From Sva-07 sp963707515 (GTDB lineage: Bacteria > Actinomycetota > Acidimicrobiia > Acidimicrobiales > Ilumatobacteraceae): a stretch of 64,000 nucleotides of DNA. This document shows, one piece after another, positions 1-8,666 of this stretch. The translations under genes were made by a program, and so were the position numbers. Position 1 is the stretch's first letter. Every line of letters starts with the position of its first letter. The stretch spans positions 1-64,000 of the forward strand of contig CAVPQI010000001.1 of assembly GCA_963707515.1 (NCBI GenBank), read 5' to 3'. The notes under the pieces are model-generated. The model had not been told where the DNA came from. It was given only the letters and a program-made list of their open reading frames with translations, and searched no databases.

Positions 1-43
1 GCCGGCCAGGATGCCAGCGCGGATGTCAGCGAGGGTGCCCGTG

Positions 44-1072
44 ATGGAGTGGCCCTCGATCCTCGGGCGCCTGACCGCCGGTCACGACCTCGACCGGGCC
101 ACCGCCCGCGCGGCGATGGAGACCATGCTCGCCGGCGAGGCGACGTCGGCGCAGGTCGCCGCGTTCCTCGTCGCCCTACGTGCCAAGGGCGAGTCGTCCG
201 ACGAACTCAACGGCCTCCTCGACGGTGCACTCGCGGCAGCGACGTTCGTGCCGCTCGACGACGACGAGCGGGCCAACTGCGTCGACATCGTCGGCACCGG
301 CGGCGATCTGTCGCACTCGATCAACGTGTCCACGCTGTCGGCGATCGTGATGGCCGCCGCCGGCGCACGGGTCTGCAAGCACGGCAACCGCTCGGCGTCG
401 TCGCAGTGCGGCAGTGCCGACCTGCTGGAAGCCCTCGGTGTCGCGCTCGAGCTGTCTGCCGACGGTGTCGCCACGTGCATCCGCGAGGCGGGGATCGGGT
501 TCTGCTTCGCCCCGGCGTTCCATCCTGCGTTCCGCCACGTCGGTCCGACGCGACGCGAGATCGGCATCCCGACGGTGTTCAACCTGCTCGGTCCGATGGC
601 CAACCCGGGGCGCGTCCGTCGCCAACTGATCGGCGTCGCCGACCCACGGTTCGCCCGTCCGATGATCGAGGCCCTGCGCGATCAGGGTCTCACCCACGTC
701 TGGCTCGTCCACGGCGAGGGCCTCGACGAGCTGACGACGGCGGGCACCTCCGACGTGCTGGTGCTCGACCAGGGGGAGATCACCAGCTTCCGGCTCGATC
801 CCGCCGACCACGGACTGGCCCCGGCGTCCGCCGACGACCTGCGCGGTGGCGACCCGGCCGACAACGCCGAAGCGGTCCGCCGGGTGCTCGCCGGCGACCC
901 CGGCCCGCACCGCGACATCTGCCTGCTCAACGCCGCCGCCGGTCTCACCGTCGGTGGCGTCGCCGACGACCTCGACGACGGCATGTCCCGTGCCGCGGCG
1001 GCGATCGACGACGGCTCGGCGCAGCGCACGCTCGACGCGCTGGTCGCGACCTCGCAGGCGCAACGGACGTGA
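44..1072 (+). CDS. trpD: Anthranilate phosphoribosyltransferase
   Basis: It transfers phosphoribose from PRPP to anthranilate in cytosolic tryptophan synthesis. The family motifs are all visible: GTGGD near residue 84 (PRPP binding), NVST, KHGNRSAS, CGSADLLEALG, FAPAFHPA and the R-x-x-x-GIPTVFNLLGP block. I chose ATG 44 because a GAGG lies about 9 bases upstream and the resulting 342 aa is the usual length. In-frame ATGs at 11 and 23 would add a non-conserved leader, and the window edge prevents checking further upstream. The stop overlaps the GTG of thrB (GTGA), so the two are probably translationally coupled. trpD beside the DEDD/GIY-YIG nuclease gene is an actinobacterial arrangement, known for example from Mycobacterium. 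Confidence 0.93.
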   Translation: MEWPSILGRLTAGHDLDRATARAAMETMLAGEATSAQVAAFLVALRAKGESSDELNGLLDGALAAATFVPLDDDERANCVDIVGTGGDLSHSINVSTLSAIVMAAAGARVCKHGNRSASSQCGSADLLEALGVALELSADGVATCIREAGIGFCFAPAFHPAFRHVGPTRREIGIPTVFNLLGPMANPGRVRRQLIGVADPRFARPMIEALRDQGLTHVWLVHGEGLDELTTAGTSDVLVLDQGEITSFRLDPADHGLAPASADDLRGGDPADNAEAVRRVLAGDPGPHRDICLLNAAAGLTVGGVADDLDDGMSRAAAAIDDGSAQRTLDALVATSQAQRT

Positions 1073-1923
1073 CCAACGACGGGCTCACCGTACGCGTGCC
1101 GGCGTCGTCGGCGAACCTCGGCGCCGGGTTCGACGTCTTCGGCATGGCACTCGACCTCGACGCCGAGGTCGGCCTCGGCAGCGCACCATCGGGCGCCCAC
1201 CAGCTCGACGACCGGCACCCGGCGACGATCGCCCTGCGCACCGCAGGCGGCGACGGTCCGTGCTGGATGCGGACGTCGATCCCGAGCGGTCGAGGGCTCG
1301 GCTTCAGCGGCGCGGCACGGCTCGGCGGGGCGGCACTGGGACTCATCGCCGGCACCGCCGATCCGGCGGCCACCCTCGCCGAGCGCTCCGACGAGATCGT
1401 CGACATCGCCGCCGGGCTCGAAGGCCACGGCGACAACGTCGCGGCGTCGCTGGCCGGTGGGGTGATCGCCTGGATCGGTGGAACCGCCGTCCGCTTGCGG
1501 GTCGGTCCGCAGCTGCAAGCCGCCCGGGTCGTCGTGTGGATCCCGTCGACGTCCACCTCGACGGATCGCTCTCGCGCTGCCCTGTCGTCGAGCGTCGACC
1601 GCGCCGACGCGGTGCACAACCTCGGCGCAGTCGTGCAGCTGACCCTGGCGCTCGAACGTGACGACCCTGCGCTGCTCGCCGGCGCCACCGATGACCGGAT
1701 GCACCAGTCGACGCGGCTGGCCGCGATCGACGGCGCTGCCGAAGCGCTGGGGAACGGTGTCCACGCCGGCGCGTGGTGCGGCTGGCTGTCGGGGAGCGGA
1801 CCGTCGCTGGCGTTCCTCGTCGACGCCACCCGCGTCGACGACGTCATCGGCGCCCTCGCCGGTACGGGACGCACACGGACGCTGGCGATCGCGCGGCGCG
1901 GTCTGCGCGTGGACGACGATTGA
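1069..1923 (+). CDS. thrB: Homoserine kinase (GHMP kinase family)
   Basis: It phosphorylates homoserine with ATP in threonine synthesis. The 284 aa protein has the three GHMP motifs in order: VPASSANLGAGFD at the N-terminus, the ATP-binding PSGRGLGFSGAA near residue 72, and SGSGPSLAFL near the C-terminus. The GTG start overlaps the trpD stop by four bases. The usual G-L-G-S-S-A-A box reads GLGFSGAA here, a mild departure. Another GHMP kinase activity cannot be excluded, but the N-terminal motif and length fit ThrB best. No other threonine gene is adjacent. Confidence 0.82.
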   Translation: MTNDGLTVRVPASSANLGAGFDVFGMALDLDAEVGLGSAPSGAHQLDDRHPATIALRTAGGDGPCWMRTSIPSGRGLGFSGAARLGGAALGLIAGTADPAATLAERSDEIVDIAAGLEGHGDNVAASLAGGVIAWIGGTAVRLRVGPQLQAARVVVWIPSTSTSTDRSRAALSSSVDRADAVHNLGAVVQLTLALERDDPALLAGATDDRMHQSTRLAAIDGAAEALGNGVHAGAWCGWLSGSGPSLAFLVDATRVDDVIGALAGTGRTRTLAIARRGLRVDDD

Positions 1924-1974
1924 CCGCCGGCGCCGGTCGAGCGCCGACGAGGTCGGCCGGCCGGGGGGTGCGGG

Positions 1975-3666
1975 TCAGGCGACGCGGCCGGTCAACGCAC
2001 CGAGGTCGGGCAGCCGGTCGCCGATCGGGAACGCCCACGGACCGGTCGAGCGCACCTCCAGCCGGGTGCCCTGCTTGTCGCAGAAGCGGGCCAGGCACAG
2101 CGCCTCGTCGATGCTCTCGCGGGGGAGGACGGCGGCGGTGCACGGCTCGGGCGGCCGCACCGGCAGTGCCCGCCCGACGGTGCCGTCGCCGCCGCGAGCC
2201 ACGCTGGCGTCGATCAGGCGCGCCCGGTCCACGTGCCACGTGACCGCCCCGTACGTGATGTCGGCCTGGCCGGCGCTGCGCAGCGTCTCCACCAGTGCGT
2301 GGCGGCGGCTGGCGCCGATCAGGGCACGCAGCCGGTCGCGCAGCGACGCCGCCTCTTCGAACCGTTGCTGGGCGGCGAGATCGATCATCTTGCGGTGCAG
2401 CCGGTCGACGACCCCGACGACGTCGCCGGTCATTGCCCTGGCGACGAGATCGACAGCCCGCGAGTAGTCGGCGACGTCGGCGCGTCCGGTACACGGGCAC
2501 ATCGCCACCCCCAGCTGAGCGGCACTGCACGGCGTGGCGGTGGGGTCGGCGACGAACCCCCGTCCGAGGCGGACGCTGCACCGCCGCAGCGGGGTCGCCC
2601 CGTGGAGCGCGTCGATGACCATCGTCGCCATCGTCCGCGACGGCAACGGCCCGAGGTGCATGCCCGATCCCGTCGGATTCTTGACGATCGTCAACCGCGG
2701 CCAGGCCGAGTCGACGTCGAGACGCACGTAGCAGTAGCGGTCGGCGCGGGTGCCGGACCGGTTGTAGCGGGGGAGCAGCCGGGCGATCAGCCGTCCCTCG
2801 ATCACCTCTGCGGTCAGCGGATCGGGGAGCTCGAGGTGCGTGACGCCTTGCGACTCGCGCAGCATCGGCCCGATCTTGCGGCGATCGTCGCTACCGAAGT
2901 AGGAGCGCACCCGCTGCCGCAGGTTGGTCGCCTTGCCGACGTAGAGCACCTCGTCGCGCTGGCCGCGGAACATGTACACGCCGGGCGCGCGGGGGAGGTC
3001 GGCGGTCAGCTTCAACTTCGCCGCTTGCGGATGGCCCGCCAGCTTGGCGAGGGCGACGAGATCGTCGAGGCCGAGCACGCCGAGGCCGCTCGCCCGCTCG
3101 AGCAACACGTGGAGCAGGTCGACCGTCGCCCAGGCGTCGTCGAGGGCGCGGTGTGTCGGCTGGTGGGGCAGGCGGAGGCGCCGCGCCAGCGTGCCGAGGC
3201 GACAGTCGGGGACTTCGTCGCGGACCAGGCGGCGGGCCAGTGCCACCGTGTCGACCACCGTGCCCGACAACGGCGGTCGCTGCGCCCGCTCGCAGGCGGC
3301 GCGCAGGAATGCCACGTCGAAGCCGACGTTGTGGCCGACGATCACGGCATCGCCGACGAAGTCGATCAACGACGCCAGCACCCCTTCGATGCGCGGCGCC
3401 GTCGCCACCACGGCGTTGGTCAGTCCCGTGAGGAGGGTGATCGTCGGCGGGATTGCCATGCCGGGGTTGACGAGGGTCTGGAAGGTGCCCAGGCACTCGC
3501 CGCCGCGGACCTTGACCGCCCCGACCTCGGTGATCCGGTCCTCGTGCCGGTTGCCGCCGGTGGTCTCGAGGTCGATCACGCAGAACGTGACCTCGTGCAA
3601 TGGGGCGCCGAGTTCGTCGAACGAGCGCTGGAACGGGAGTGCGGCGCGACTCGAACGTGTGGACAC
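1975..3666 (-). CDS. DEDD exonuclease / GIY-YIG nuclease fusion protein
   Basis: A 563 aa fusion. Residues about 25-190 are a DnaQ-type 3'-5' exonuclease with all catalytic acids visible: D32 and E34 in FCVIDLETTG, D117 in GHNVGFD, and H172/D176 in HRALDD. Residues about 226-310 are a UvrC/Cho-like GIY-YIG nuclease (PGVYMF and LYVGKATNLRQRV). A UVR-type helical motif (RFEEAASLRDRL) follows near residue 440. This architecture is known in Actinobacteria and is presumed to act in DNA repair; the precise role is inferred. It is transcribed away from the NYN gene. The stop lies 52 bases from the convergent thrB stop. Confidence 0.9.
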   Translation of the reverse strand: MSTRSSRAALPFQRSFDELGAPLHEVTFCVIDLETTGGNRHEDRITEVGAVKVRGGECLGTFQTLVNPGMAIPPTITLLTGLTNAVVATAPRIEGVLASLIDFVGDAVIVGHNVGFDVAFLRAACERAQRPPLSGTVVDTVALARRLVRDEVPDCRLGTLARRLRLPHQPTHRALDDAWATVDLLHVLLERASGLGVLGLDDLVALAKLAGHPQAAKLKLTADLPRAPGVYMFRGQRDEVLYVGKATNLRQRVRSYFGSDDRRKIGPMLRESQGVTHLELPDPLTAEVIEGRLIARLLPRYNRSGTRADRYCYVRLDVDSAWPRLTIVKNPTGSGMHLGPLPSRTMATMVIDALHGATPLRRCSVRLGRGFVADPTATPCSAAQLGVAMCPCTGRADVADYSRAVDLVARAMTGDVVGVVDRLHRKMIDLAAQQRFEEAASLRDRLRALIGASRRHALVETLRSAGQADITYGAVTWHVDRARLIDASVARGGDGTVGRALPVRPPEPCTAAVLPRESIDEALCLARFCDKQGTRLEVRSTGPWAFPIGDRLPDLGALTGRVA

Positions 3667-3757
3667 CGGAGGGATGAGAACACGAACATGCGTACCCTGT
3701 CAAGACGGTGCCACCAACCTCCTGCCCACGGAGCGGGCCGAGGAGTAGCGTGAACCC

Positions 3758-4990
3758 ATGACCGACGGCTGTCGCCCGGAGCTCGAGCACCGCCATCTGC
3801 GGCCTGCGATCGAGTTCGCCGTCGACATGGCCGCCGAGCTCGTCAAGCGTCGCCGCAACGTCGAGATCCCGCGCGATGTCCGCGCCCAGTTCGGTTCGAC
3901 GCGCATCCCCACCGCCGCCCTCGGGCGGGTTCGCCGGGCGATCGAGCAGGACGACTCGTTCCGCCAGCTGATCGCCGCTGGGGCGATCCCCGAGCTGGTC
4001 GATCCGATCGGCATCTTGTGGCTGCAGCGCCCCGATGGCTGGGAGCAGGCGGTCGAGGACGAGCTCGCCGCCCAGGCAGCCGCCCGCGACGAGGCCGACC
4101 TGCGCACCATCGTGCGGCGCGAGGAGAAGCGTCGCCTCGCCGCCGAGCAGGCGACAGTGCGCAGCCGCGCCGACATCGTCCAGCGCGACTCGCTGATCCG
4201 CGACTTGCGCGATCAGGTCGAGGTGTTGCGGTCCGACCTCGTCAAGGCGAACGAGGAGATCGTCGAGCTGCGTACCGAGCTGGTCGACGTACGCAACGAG
4301 GTCCGCCATGCGCGCGACCGGGAGCGGGCGGCGAACGACAAGCTCGAGGCGGCCCGCGAAGCCACCCGCACCGGTTCGGGTGCCCCCGATGGGCGGCAGC
4401 CGCTCGTCGCCGACGAACCCGAGGTGCCGGCGACACCATCGGTGGACGTCGCCGAGCTCGCCGACATCGCCCACGCCGCTCGAGCGCTCGCCGACCGGGC
4501 GACGGCACTGCTGGCCGCCGACGAGGCCGACCCGCCCGTCCGCCCGGACCGTCGTCAGGCGCTGCGGCTCCCGGGGGGACTGATCGGCACGTCCGCCGCC
4601 GCCGCCGAGTTCCTGCTGCGTTCCGACGCGGCGGTGCTCGTCGACGGCTACAACGTGTCGAAGCTGGCCTGGCCCACCCGTCCCCTCGAAGCGCAGCGGA
4701 CCCGGCTGCTCGACGCCCTGGAGAACGCCGCCCGGCGCTTCGGCAGCGACATCACGGTGGTCTTCGACGGCGCGACCGTCGTCGGTGCCCATTCGACGCG
4801 ACGCCGACTGCTGCGCGTCGTCTACTCGCCCGAGGGTGTGATCGCCGACGACGTGATCCGCGACGAGGTGCGGCGGCTCCCGGCCTCGCGCCCGGTCGTC
4901 GTGGTCACCAACGACGCCGAGATCGTGCACGACGTTCGGGCGCTCGGCGCCAACATCGTGCCGTCCAACGCCTTGCTCGCCGTGCTCTGA
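3758..4990 (+). CDS. NYN-domain nuclease with long coiled coil
   Basis: A 410 aa protein whose C-terminal part (about residue 290 onward) is a NYN/PIN-like RNase domain of the YacP group. LVDGYNVSK carries the first acidic residue, VVFDG the second, and VVTNDAEIVHDVRALGANIVP the last acidic cluster. Residues about 95-215 are charged and heptad-like and predict a coiled coil. An RNA-processing role is inferred from the domain only. It diverges from the fusion nuclease gene, so the 90-base gap must hold both promoters. A strong hairpin follows the stop. Confidence 0.82.
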   Translation: MTDGCRPELEHRHLRPAIEFAVDMAAELVKRRRNVEIPRDVRAQFGSTRIPTAALGRVRRAIEQDDSFRQLIAAGAIPELVDPIGILWLQRPDGWEQAVEDELAAQAAARDEADLRTIVRREEKRRLAAEQATVRSRADIVQRDSLIRDLRDQVEVLRSDLVKANEEIVELRTELVDVRNEVRHARDRERAANDKLEAAREATRTGSGAPDGRQPLVADEPEVPATPSVDVAELADIAHAARALADRATALLAADEADPPVRPDRRQALRLPGGLIGTSAAAAEFLLRSDAAVLVDGYNVSKLAWPTRPLEAQRTRLLDALENAARRFGSDITVVFDGATVVGAHSTRRRLLRVVYSPEGVIADDVIRDEVRRLPASRPVVVVTNDAEIVHDVRALGANIVPSNALLAVL

Positions 4991-4999
4991 CGCGAAACC

Positions 5000-5052
5000 C
5001 CGATCTCGGTCAGATCCTGCCCGCTTTCCGGGACGATTTCGACCGAGATCGG
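5000..5052 (+). terminator. Long-stem hairpin, probable terminator
   Basis: Perfect 12-bp arms CCGATCTCGGTC (5000-5011) and GACCGAGATCGG (5041-5052). The interior contains a smaller CCCG/CGGG pairing. It lies ten bases after the stop of the NYN gene. There is no T tract, which is common for high-GC actinobacterial terminators. Confidence 0.7.
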
Positions 5053-5107
5053 TGGGGGACCGGCGGCTCGAGAAACCCTGTCACAGGGTCACGTCAAGCT
5101 GGTCCAC

Positions 5108-5452
5108 ATGAAGCACCCGAGCACTCACCGGCGTTCAACCCGCGCCGCGACCTCCACGGGCAGGCAGCGACCGGCGGGCGAGTCCGGCCGCACGATCGAG
5201 TGTGGCACGTGCGTCGCTGCGGCGACCACGGCCTGCACCGACTGCATCGTCAACCACCTGATCGCCAACGACGACGGGCCGATCGAGTTCGTCCCGGTCC
5301 CGGTGCTCGACGCCCCGCCACGTTCGGCTGCCGCGCGGGCGGTCGACCACGCGGTCGAGCTGTTCCGCCGGGCCGGCCTCGTCGACGATCCGGTCGAGTT
5401 CGTCGACCCCGCCGAGTTCGAGCACGGCCATCCCGTCACGGTGAGGGCCTAG
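5108..5452 (+). CDS. Small Cys-rich protein of unknown function
   Basis: A 114 aa protein I do not recognise. A basic N-terminal stretch of about 28 residues is followed by ECGTCVAAATTACTDC, two CxxC pairs nine residues apart, suggesting a zinc-ribbon-like knuckle. An acidic half with no other motif follows. It begins about 55 bases after the hairpin terminator and ends nine bases before queG, so it probably shares transcription with queG. Third codon positions are G/C-rich as in neighbouring genes, supporting real coding. The zinc-binding role is inference from cysteine spacing only. Confidence 0.7.
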   Translation: MKHPSTHRRSTRAATSTGRQRPAGESGRTIECGTCVAAATTACTDCIVNHLIANDDGPIEFVPVPVLDAPPRSAAARAVDHAVELFRRAGLVDDPVEFVDPAEFEHGHPVTVRA

Positions 5453-5461
5453 CGTGGTCGC

Positions 5462-6517
5462 GTGCGTCACCCGGAGCCGCTGCCGTCGCTCGACGACATC
5501 CGCTCGATGCTGCACGACCGCGGCATCGATCACGTCGCCGTCACCACGGCCGACGTGCTCACGGTGGCTCGCCGGTCGCTCATCGAGCGTCGGCGGGCCG
5601 GTTTGCACGGCGAGATGGGGTTCACGTACCGCAATCCGGAGCGGTCGACCGATCCCGTGGCATCCGTGCCGGGAGCGAGGTCCGTGATCGTCGCTGCCCG
5701 CTCGTACCTCACCGACGAGGATCCGCCGCGTCCCGCGGGCACACCGCAGGCGCGGGTCGGCCGGTACGCCTGGGTCGATCACTACGCACCGCTGCGTGTC
5801 GCACTGCGCGAGGTGTGCCGGCAGATCAAGCGCGGCGGGGAGCGGGCGACCGCGTTCGCCGACGACAACTCGATCGTCGACCGCGCTGTCGCCCATCGCG
5901 CCGGCCTCGGCTGGTACGGCAAGAACGCCAACCTGCTCCTGCCCGGTGCCGGCAGCTGGTTCGTGCTGGGGTGCATCGTCACCACCGCCGAGTACGCAGT
6001 CGACGAGACCGAGGTCGCCGACGGCTGCGGTTCCTGCGCGCGGTGCATCGACGCCTGCCCCACCGGAGCGATCGTGGCGCCCGGCGTCATCGACGCCCGA
6101 CGCTGTTTGAGCTGGGTGCTGCAGAAGCCGGGCTCGATCCCCGTCGAGTTCCGGGCCGCGGTCGGCGATCGCATCTACGGGTGTGACGACTGCCAGGACG
6201 CCTGTCCGATCTCGGTGCGGCTCGGGCGCCGATCGACGATCGCCCTCGCCCCCGACGTCGGGGCATGGGTCGGTGCGCTCGAGCTGCTCGATGCGGACGA
6301 CGCCTCGATCGAGGCACGCCACGGCCACTGGTACGTCGCCGACCGTGACGTGCGCTGGTTGCGCCGCAACGCGCTGGTGATCCTCGGCAACGTCGGCGAG
6401 CCCGACGACCGCCGCGTGCGGGAGATGCTCGACCGCTACCGTGCGGACATCGATCCGATCCTCGCCGACCACGCCGTCTGGGCCCTCGCCCGTCTCGACG
6501 AGCGCGCCGCGGCGTGA
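5462..6517 (+). CDS. queG: Epoxyqueuosine reductase
   Basis: QueG carries out the last step of queuosine synthesis, reducing epoxyqueuosine in tRNA with cobalamin and two [4Fe-4S] clusters. The 351 aa product shows the family core LGWYGKNANLLLPGAGSWF, then CGSCARCIDACP near residue 190 and CDDCQDACP near residue 241. A HEAT-like C-terminal region (VRWLRRNALVILGN) follows, as in QueG. The start is GTG. The stop overlaps the next gene's GTG by four bases. No other queuosine gene is visible nearby, so the precursor is made or salvaged elsewhere. Confidence 0.92.
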   Translation: MRHPEPLPSLDDIRSMLHDRGIDHVAVTTADVLTVARRSLIERRRAGLHGEMGFTYRNPERSTDPVASVPGARSVIVAARSYLTDEDPPRPAGTPQARVGRYAWVDHYAPLRVALREVCRQIKRGGERATAFADDNSIVDRAVAHRAGLGWYGKNANLLLPGAGSWFVLGCIVTTAEYAVDETEVADGCGSCARCIDACPTGAIVAPGVIDARRCLSWVLQKPGSIPVEFRAAVGDRIYGCDDCQDACPISVRLGRRSTIALAPDVGAWVGALELLDADDASIEARHGHWYVADRDVRWLRRNALVILGNVGEPDDRRVREMLDRYRADIDPILADHAVWALARLDERAAA

Positions 6518-7635
6518 AGCACCTCCTCGTCACCAACGACTTCCCGCCCAAGATCGGCGGGATCCAGTCGCTGCTGTGGGAATGGTGGCGCCGACTGCCG
6601 CCGGACTCGTTCGCCGTGCTCACCAGCCCGTACGCCGGCTCGGACGAGTTCGACGCCGGCGAGCCCTATCGCATCGAACGCACCCGCGAACCGGTGCTCC
6701 TGCCGCACCCGTGGATGGTCAAGCACGTCGACGAGCTGGTCCGTGACACGGGCGCCGACCTGGTGGTGCTCGATCCGGCGGTGCCGCTCGGGCTGATCGG
6801 CCCGTCGTTGTCGGTCCCGTACGACCTCGTCCTCCACGGCGCCGAGGTCACCGTGCCCGGCCGGCTCCCGGGCGCCAAGCAGGCGCTGGCCTACACCCTC
6901 ACGCGGGCCCGTCACATCATCGCCGCCGGCGGCTACCCGGCGGCCGAGGCCGTCCACGCCGCCGGACGCGACTTGCCGGTCACCGTCGTGCCGTGCGGCG
7001 TCGACCCCGACCGCTTCCATCCGCTCGACGACGCCGACCGCCGTGACGCCCGGCAGCACTTCGGCATCCCCGACGACGCCGAGGTCATCGTCTCGGTGTC
7101 GCGCCTCGTTCCCCGCAAGGGCTTCGACACCGCCATCCGCGCTGCCGCCCGCCTGCGTCGCCGGCGACCCGACCTGCTGCTCGTCATCGCCGGTGGCGGG
7201 CGCGACCAGGCCCGGCTGCAGCGCCTGGCCGACGAGCTCGACGCCCCGGTGCGCTTCCTCGGACGGGTGCCCAACGAGGACCTGCCGCCGTTGTTCGGGT
7301 GCGGCGACGTGTTCGCCATGCTCTGCCGCAACCGCTGGGGCGGCCTCGAACAGGAGGGCTTCGGGATCGTCTTCGTCGAGGCTGCCGCCTGCGGCGTCCC
7401 GCAGATCGCCGGCGATTCGGGTGGAGCAGCCGAAGCTGTCGCTCACGGCGAGACGGGCTTCGTCATCGACGACCCCGAAGACGTGCAGGCGGTCGCCGAC
7501 GCCATGCGCACGCTGCTCGACGACGGTGAGCTGCGGCGACGGATGGGGGAGCGCTCTCGTCAGCGGGTGCTCGACGAGTTCGCCTACGACGTCCTCGCCC
7601 GTCGACTCGGTGAGACGCTCGGCGTCCGTGCCTGA
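6514..7635 (+). CDS. GT4 glycosyltransferase, PimB-like
   Basis: A 373 aa retaining glycosyltransferase of the GT4 family. The N-terminus LLVTNDFPPKIGGIQS is typical of mycobacterial-type PimB mannosyltransferases, which mannosylate phosphatidylinositol mannosides at the inner face of the membrane. The C-terminal Rossmann half contains VSRLVPRKGFD and the E-x7-E nucleotide-sugar motif in QEGFGIVFVEA. The GTG start overlaps the queG stop. Position near a SRPBCC gene and the trpD/nuclease pair resembles the mycobacterial pimB neighbourhood, supporting the lipid-mannosylation reading. The exact acceptor is inferred. Confidence 0.8.
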   Translation: MKHLLVTNDFPPKIGGIQSLLWEWWRRLPPDSFAVLTSPYAGSDEFDAGEPYRIERTREPVLLPHPWMVKHVDELVRDTGADLVVLDPAVPLGLIGPSLSVPYDLVLHGAEVTVPGRLPGAKQALAYTLTRARHIIAAGGYPAAEAVHAAGRDLPVTVVPCGVDPDRFHPLDDADRRDARQHFGIPDDAEVIVSVSRLVPRKGFDTAIRAAARLRRRRPDLLLVIAGGGRDQARLQRLADELDAPVRFLGRVPNEDLPPLFGCGDVFAMLCRNRWGGLEQEGFGIVFVEAAACGVPQIAGDSGGAAEAVAHGETGFVIDDPEDVQAVADAMRTLLDDGELRRRMGERSRQRVLDEFAYDVLARRLGETLGVRA

Positions 7636-7665
7636 CAGCGCCGTCTGCTGGCAGACTCGATCACC

Positions 7666-8229
7666 GTGACCACCGCCGAGTCCCCGCGATCCGCACAGGC
7701 GGGCGACGTGATCGTCCTCGCCGACATCGTCGGCACGGTGGTGTTCGTCGTCACGGCGTTGACGGCGGCGATCGTGTTCTCGACGCCGACCCAGTGGGTC
7801 GGGGCGATCACGGCGATGACGCTGTTCGCCATCGGCGTGTTCGCCTTCTTGTGGTCGTTCTACAACGCCGTCCAGCGCAGCCGCGTCGAACAGATCGGCG
7901 TCATGCAGATGTACCTGCTGCTCGGCGACCCGACGCCACGACGAGTGCGCCGGATCATGCTCACCGCGCTGCTCGTCCAGATCATCGTCGCCATCGCCAC
8001 CGCCGTCGCCCGTGCCGAGGCCGAGGACGGCTCGCCGGGCACGTCCCTCGCCGTCGGTGTCCTGGTGCCGATGTTCGGTCTCGGGCTCAACGGGCTGTGG
8101 TGCGCGTTCCACGGCACCTTCCCGGCGCGCCCCGATCTCGACCCCGCTGCTCGCACGGCGCGCACCGATGGTGGCGCCGGAAGCACGACAATCGGCGACT
8201 CCGTCGGCCACAATGGTGACCATGGCTGA
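7666..8229 (+). CDS. Four-helix membrane protein of unknown function
   Basis: A 187 aa protein beginning at GTG. Four hydrophobic segments are visible at about residues 17-40, 43-65, 102-120 and 128-150. A charged loop RRVRRIM follows the second helix. The C-terminus is hydrophilic and weakly conserved in character. It ends inside the start region of the SRPBCC gene, so the two are probably translated together. I recognise no catalytic motif. By position it may serve the envelope-related glycosyltransferase upstream, but that is only context. Confidence 0.75.
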   Translation: MTTAESPRSAQAGDVIVLADIVGTVVFVVTALTAAIVFSTPTQWVGAITAMTLFAIGVFAFLWSFYNAVQRSRVEQIGVMQMYLLLGDPTPRRVRRIMLTALLVQIIVAIATAVARAEAEDGSPGTSLAVGVLVPMFGLGLNGLWCAFHGTFPARPDLDPAARTARTDGGAGSTTIGDSVGHNGDHG

Positions 8230-8656
8230 GACTGCGACCGAGACGATCACCATCGACGCGCCGCACGAGCGGGTGTGGCAGATCGCGGTCGACCTCGAGA
8301 GCTACCCCACCTGGGCGCACGACATCAAAGACGTCGTGATCCGCGCCACCGACGACCAGGGCCGGCCGCTGGAGGTCGAGTTCCGTGCTTCGGCGCTCGG
8401 CCGCAGCACGCACTACACGCTGAAGTACGACTACACGGATGCGCCGTTCGCGCTCGGTTGGACGATGCTCAGCGGCGACATCCAGCGCTCGATCGACGGT
8501 GTGTGGCGCTTCGAACCCGACGGCGACGACCGCACGACGGTCCACTACGACCTGGCGATCGACCTCGCCGTCCCGCTGCCCGGCTTCGTCAAGCGACGCG
8601 CCGAGGTGCGCATCCTCAACACCGTGCGCGAGCTGAAGTCCCGCGCCGAGGCGTGA
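8222..8656 (+). CDS. SRPBCC (START-like) lipid- or ligand-binding family protein
   Basis: A 144 aa protein opening with TETITIDAPHERVWQIAVDLESYPTW, cut here to the recognisable IDAPHERVW and YPTW signatures of the polyketide cyclase/START-like SRPBCC fold. It binds hydrophobic ligands in a deep cavity; the ligand is unknown. An ATG at 8213 is also in frame; I prefer ATG 8222 because the conserved strand begins just after it. The reading frame overlaps the end of the membrane-protein gene by eight bases. A SRPBCC gene near pimB is also seen in mycobacteria. Confidence 0.78.
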   Translation: MAETATETITIDAPHERVWQIAVDLESYPTWAHDIKDVVIRATDDQGRPLEVEFRASALGRSTHYTLKYDYTDAPFALGWTMLSGDIQRSIDGVWRFEPDGDDRTTVHYDLAIDLAVPLPGFVKRRAEVRILNTVRELKSRAEA

Positions 8657-8666
8657 CCGGTCGGGC

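Noticed and set aside
3690..3705. TTGACA on the minus strand before the DEDD/GIY-YIG gene as a promoter
   Set aside because: No acceptable -10 sequence occurs at 16-18 bp spacing, so I do not list it.
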